A stretch of DNA of 64,000 nucleotides from Armatimonadota bacterium. Lineage in GTDB: Bacteria > Sysuimicrobiota > Sysuimicrobiia > Sysuimicrobiales > Humicultoraceae. Position 1 is the first letter of the stretch, and the number at the start of each line of letters is the position of its first letter. The stretch covers positions 1,951,906 to 2,015,905 of the forward strand of contig JAVKHP010000001.1 in the NCBI GenBank assembly GCA_031459855.1, written 5' to 3'. Both the position numbers and the translations under genes were made by a program. Below are positions 61,641-64,000 of the stretch, one piece after another. The notes under the pieces are model-generated. The model did no database searches. It saw only the letters and a program-made list of their open reading frames with translations, and had not been told where the DNA came from.

Positions 61641-62819
61641 ATGACAACGCGCCAGACCGAGACGCTGACCATCAACGTGGGACCGCAGCACCCCGCCACC
61701 CACGGGGTGTTGCGGGTGGTGCTGGACCTCGAGGGCGAGGTGATCGTCGGCTGCCGGCCGGTGATCGGCTACCTCCACACCGGCTTCGAGAAGACCATGG
61801 AGCACCGCACCTACCATCAGAACATCGTCTTCCCGGCGCGCATCGAGTACCTCGCCACCTTCATCGAGGAGTGCGCCTACGTGCTGGCCGTGGAGAAGCT
61901 GATGGGGATCACGCCGCCGGAGCGGGCGCAGGTGGCCCGGGTGATCCTCATGGAGCTCTCGCGCATCGCCAGCCACCTGGTCTGGCTGGGCACCAGCGTG
62001 CTGGAACTCAACGTCACCAGCGGGTTCTTCTACTGCTTCCAGGCCCGTGAGCCGATCCTCGACCTGTTCGAGATGGTCTCCGGCCAGCGCATGATGCACG
62101 GCTACATCCGCATCGGCGGGCTGGCCTGGGACCTGCCCGAGGGCTTCGTCCCGCGGGTCCGGCAGGTGATGGAGCACCTGCCCCGCCAGCTGGACGACCT
62201 GGAGGCCATGCTCACCGACAACCTGATCTGGCGGCGGCGCACCGAGGGCGTGGGGGTGCTGTCGGCGGCCGACGCGCTCCGCTTGGGGTGCACGGGCCCG
62301 CTGCTGCGCGGCTCGGGCGTCGCCTACGACGTGCGCAAAGCGTTTCCGTACAGCGGCTACGAGCAGTACGCGTTCGACGTCCCGGTGGGCACCGCCGGCG
62401 ACTCGTTCGAGCGGTACCGGCTGCGCATGGAGGAGATGCGTCAGGCGCGCCGCATCGTCCTCCAGGCCCTCGAGCGGCTGCCCGGGGGCCCGTGGATCGT
62501 CGACGACCGCAAGGTGGCCCTGCCCCCGCGGTCGGAGCTCGTCCGCAGCATGGAGGCGGTGATCCACCAGTTCAAACTGGTGAGCGAGGGCCTGCACCCG
62601 CCGGCGGGCGAGGTGTACCACGCGGTGGAGTCCCCGCGCGGCGAGAAAGGGTACTATCTGGTGAGCGACGGTAGCAACCGGCCGGTGCGGGTCCGGGTGC
62701 GCTCGGCGTCGTTCAACAACCTCCAGGCGCTGCCCGTCATGCTCCAGGGACACACCATGGCCGACGTCGTGGTGGTGATCGCCACCATCGATCCCGTCCT
62801 GGGGGACGTGGACCGATGA
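61641..62819 (+). CDS. nuoD: NADH-quinone oxidoreductase subunit D
   Basis: The 392-residue 49-kDa-type subunit builds the quinone pocket with NuoB. It has NVGPQHPATHGVLRVVLDLE near residue 12, GYLHTGFEKTMEHRTY near 46 (His and Tyr that contact quinone) and RIGGLAWDLP near 155. A 59-base gap separates it from nuoC. Length and motifs are normal. Confidence 0.93.
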   Translation: MTTRQTETLTINVGPQHPATHGVLRVVLDLEGEVIVGCRPVIGYLHTGFEKTMEHRTYHQNIVFPARIEYLATFIEECAYVLAVEKLMGITPPERAQVARVILMELSRIASHLVWLGTSVLELNVTSGFFYCFQAREPILDLFEMVSGQRMMHGYIRIGGLAWDLPEGFVPRVRQVMEHLPRQLDDLEAMLTDNLIWRRRTEGVGVLSAADALRLGCTGPLLRGSGVAYDVRKAFPYSGYEQYAFDVPVGTAGDSFERYRLRMEEMRQARRIVLQALERLPGGPWIVDDRKVALPPRSELVRSMEAVIHQFKLVSEGLHPPAGEVYHAVESPRGEKGYYLVSDGSNRPVRVRVRSASFNNLQALPVMLQGHTMADVVVVIATIDPVLGDVDR

Positions 62820-62880
62820 GCGGCGCCCCGCAGGCCCAGGCGGCATGCGGCCGCGCGGCAGGGACGTCGGCGAGGATGCG

Positions 62881-63393
62881 ATGCCGGTGAGCGTCCCACC
62901 TGCGGCTGCCGCCCGCGCCGACCGGCGACCGCTCAGCGAAGCCGCCCGCCAGGAGATCCGGCAGCTGGCGGCCCGGTACGAGCACCGGCAGTCGGCGCTG
63001 CTGCCGGCGCTCTTCGTGGCCCAGGCGGAGTACGGGTGGCTGCCGCCCGAGGCACTGGAGGGCGTGGCGCAGACGCTGGACCTGCCGCTGGCCGAGGTCG
63101 TGTCGGTGGCGTCGTTCTACCACCTCTTCTACCTCGCGCCCGTCGGCCGGCACGTCGTCCAGGTGTGCACCAACGTCTCGTGCATGCTGGCAGGGTGCGG
63201 GGCGGTGGTGGCGCGCCTGCGCGAGCGGCTGGGCGTGGGCCCCGGGAGCACCACGCCCGACGGGCGGTTCACGTGGCGGACGGCGGAGTGCCTCGCCGCC
63301 TGCGACGAGGCGCCGGTGGTGCTCGTGGACGAGGACCGCTGGCCGCGTGTGCAGCCCGAGGCCGTGGACGACCTGCTGGCGCGCTACCCGTGA
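62881..63393 (+). CDS. nuoE: NADH-quinone oxidoreductase subunit E
   Basis: The 170-residue thioredoxin-like subunit carries the N1a [2Fe-2S] cluster. Ligand cysteines are in VCTNVSCML near residue 97 and ECLAACDEAP near 138, the usual spacing. It forms the NADH-input module with NuoF. ATG 62881 is preferred over an upstream in-frame start at 62845. It ends 9 bases before nuoF. Confidence 0.9.
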   Translation: MPVSVPPAAAARADRRPLSEAARQEIRQLAARYEHRQSALLPALFVAQAEYGWLPPEALEGVAQTLDLPLAEVVSVASFYHLFYLAPVGRHVVQVCTNVSCMLAGCGAVVARLRERLGVGPGSTTPDGRFTWRTAECLAACDEAPVVLVDEDRWPRVQPEAVDDLLARYP

Positions 63394-63402
63394 GGCGTCC
63401 CG

Positions 63403-64000
63403 ATGCCTGAGTCCATCCTGTTGAAGTGGACGCGCGACGGCGGGGTGCACGACCTGACGGCCTACTGCCGGGCCGGCGGGTACGCGGCGGCCCGGCGCGT
63501 GGCCACGGGCGAGCTGCCGCCGGAGTCGGTGATCGACCTGCTGGTGCAGTCGGGGCTGCGGGGCAAGGGCGGGGCAGGCTTCCCCACGGGCCAGAAGTGG
63601 AAGTTCATCCCCCGCAGCGCCCCGATCAAGTACGTGGTGGTGAACGCCGACGAGGGCGAGCCCGGCACCTTCAAGGACCGGACGCTCCTGGAAGGCTGCC
63701 CGCACCTGCTGATCGAGGGCATCATCATCGCTGCGGTGACCGTGGGGGCCCGCAAGGCGTACGTCTACCTGCGCCGGGAGTTCCACCGGGCGCGCCGGCT
63801 GCTGGAGCAGGCGGTGGCCCAGGCCCGGGCCGCGGGCTTCGTCGGCGAGCGCATCTTCGGGGGCGAGCACACCGTGGAGATCGTGGTGCACACCGGCGCC
63901 GGTGCCTACATCGCCGGGGAGGAGTCGGCGCTGCTCGAGTCGCTGGAGGGCCGCCGCGCGCTGCCGCGGCTGCGCCCGCCGTTCCCGGCGCAGGCCGGGC
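63403..64000 (+). CDS. nuoF: NADH-quinone oxidoreductase subunit F (partial, runs off the window)
   Basis: About 199 residues are visible. The FMN/NADH-binding subunit is shown by GLRGKGGAGFPTGQKW near residue 52, NADEGEPGTFKDR near 85 and GAGAYIAGEESALLESLEG near 168. The C-terminal SLBB and [4Fe-4S] N3 cluster part lies beyond position 64000. It receives the hydride from NADH in complex I. Confidence 0.93.
   Translation, partial: MPESILLKWTRDGGVHDLTAYCRAGGYAAARRVATGELPPESVIDLLVQSGLRGKGGAGFPTGQKWKFIPRSAPIKYVVVNADEGEPGTFKDRTLLEGCPHLLIEGIIIAAVTVGARKAYVYLRREFHRARRLLEQAVAQARAAGFVGERIFGGEHTVEIVVHTGAGAYIAGEESALLESLEGRRALPRLRPPFPAQAG

Noticed and set aside
1-64000. tRNA, rRNA or known riboswitch genes
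   Set aside because: No sequence with convincing cloverleaf, rRNA core or riboswitch motifs was recognised by eye; a covariance-model scan would settle this.

Overview
Kind of organism. The window is very GC-rich bacterial chromosome. It carries a bacterial complex I operon start, two oligopeptide-type ABC transporter loci, coenzyme F420 genes (an NpdG-like F420 reductase and CofE), a UPF0182 membrane protein, paired M16 peptidases and a long two-domain ThyX. Several genes have a -10 box so close to the start codon that leaderless transcripts are likely. This suits an uncultured high-GC Terrabacteria-type lineage (Armatimonadota/Sysuimicrobiota, Chloroflexota or a neighbour). That placement is inference; no rRNA or tRNA gene was recognised.

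Layout. 1-3.6 kb: envelope and small genes on the minus strand (phosphodiester glycosidase, a tiny promoter-ORF-terminator unit, a lipoprotein, a His-rich membrane protein, a SufT-like factor). 3.6-16.4 kb: a 12.8 kb accessory element with mixed, locally lower GC. 16.7-25.2 kb: UPF0182, an N-succinylamino-acid-racemase/GNAT pair, nicotinate phosphoribosyltransferase, CorA and a site-2 protease. 25.5-34.8 kb: peroxiredoxin, DNA polymerase IV, an SDR, the M16 pair, F420 genes, an enolase-superfamily enzyme and an odd P-loop protein. 35.3-43.1 kb: Kef-type antiporter, FAD oxidoreductase, PatB-type lyase/aminotransferase and a PAS-GAF-HD-GYP sensor. 43.3-52.9 kb: two DppABC-like loci flanking a TGS GTPase and ExoD. 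53-58.8 kb: exported protein, cupredoxin, FAH-family enzyme, cupin, ThyX, Nudix hydrolase and a HAD phosphatase. 58.9-64 kb: cysteine desulfurase and nuoABCDEF (nuoF runs off the end).

Main discovery. The accessory element has every hallmark of a Cas1-mobilised (casposon-like) transposon. It has 36-bp terminal inverted repeats with one mismatch (3616-3651 and 16408-16443) and is flanked by a perfect 14-bp direct repeat, GTCAAACGGCGAGG (3602-3615 and 16444-16457). Its only recognisable integrase candidate is a stand-alone Cas1 (525 aa) that keeps the catalytic Glu/His/Asp and carries a C-terminal zinc ribbon and helix-turn-helix. No Cas2, CRISPR array, tyrosine or serine recombinase, or DDE transposase is seen. 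It also lacks the family-B DNA polymerase of described casposons and instead carries a ParB-like protein, two deoxyribosyltransferase-fold proteins and an AAA+/SF3-like helicase. Cargo includes a SPPY-type DNA methyltransferase with an excisionase-like HTH, a possible DHH phosphoesterase, a PLD-family nuclease and unknown secreted/membrane and coiled-coil proteins. A third, solo copy of the element end lies directly beyond the right target duplication, suggesting repeated use of one target site. That target overlaps the -35 box of the sufT-like gene.

How genes work together. CofE and the NpdG-like reductase make and use F420. The GNAT/racemase pair fits D- to L-amino-acid conversion through N-succinyl intermediates. 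Cysteine desulfurase sits just upstream of the Fe-S-rich Nuo complex.
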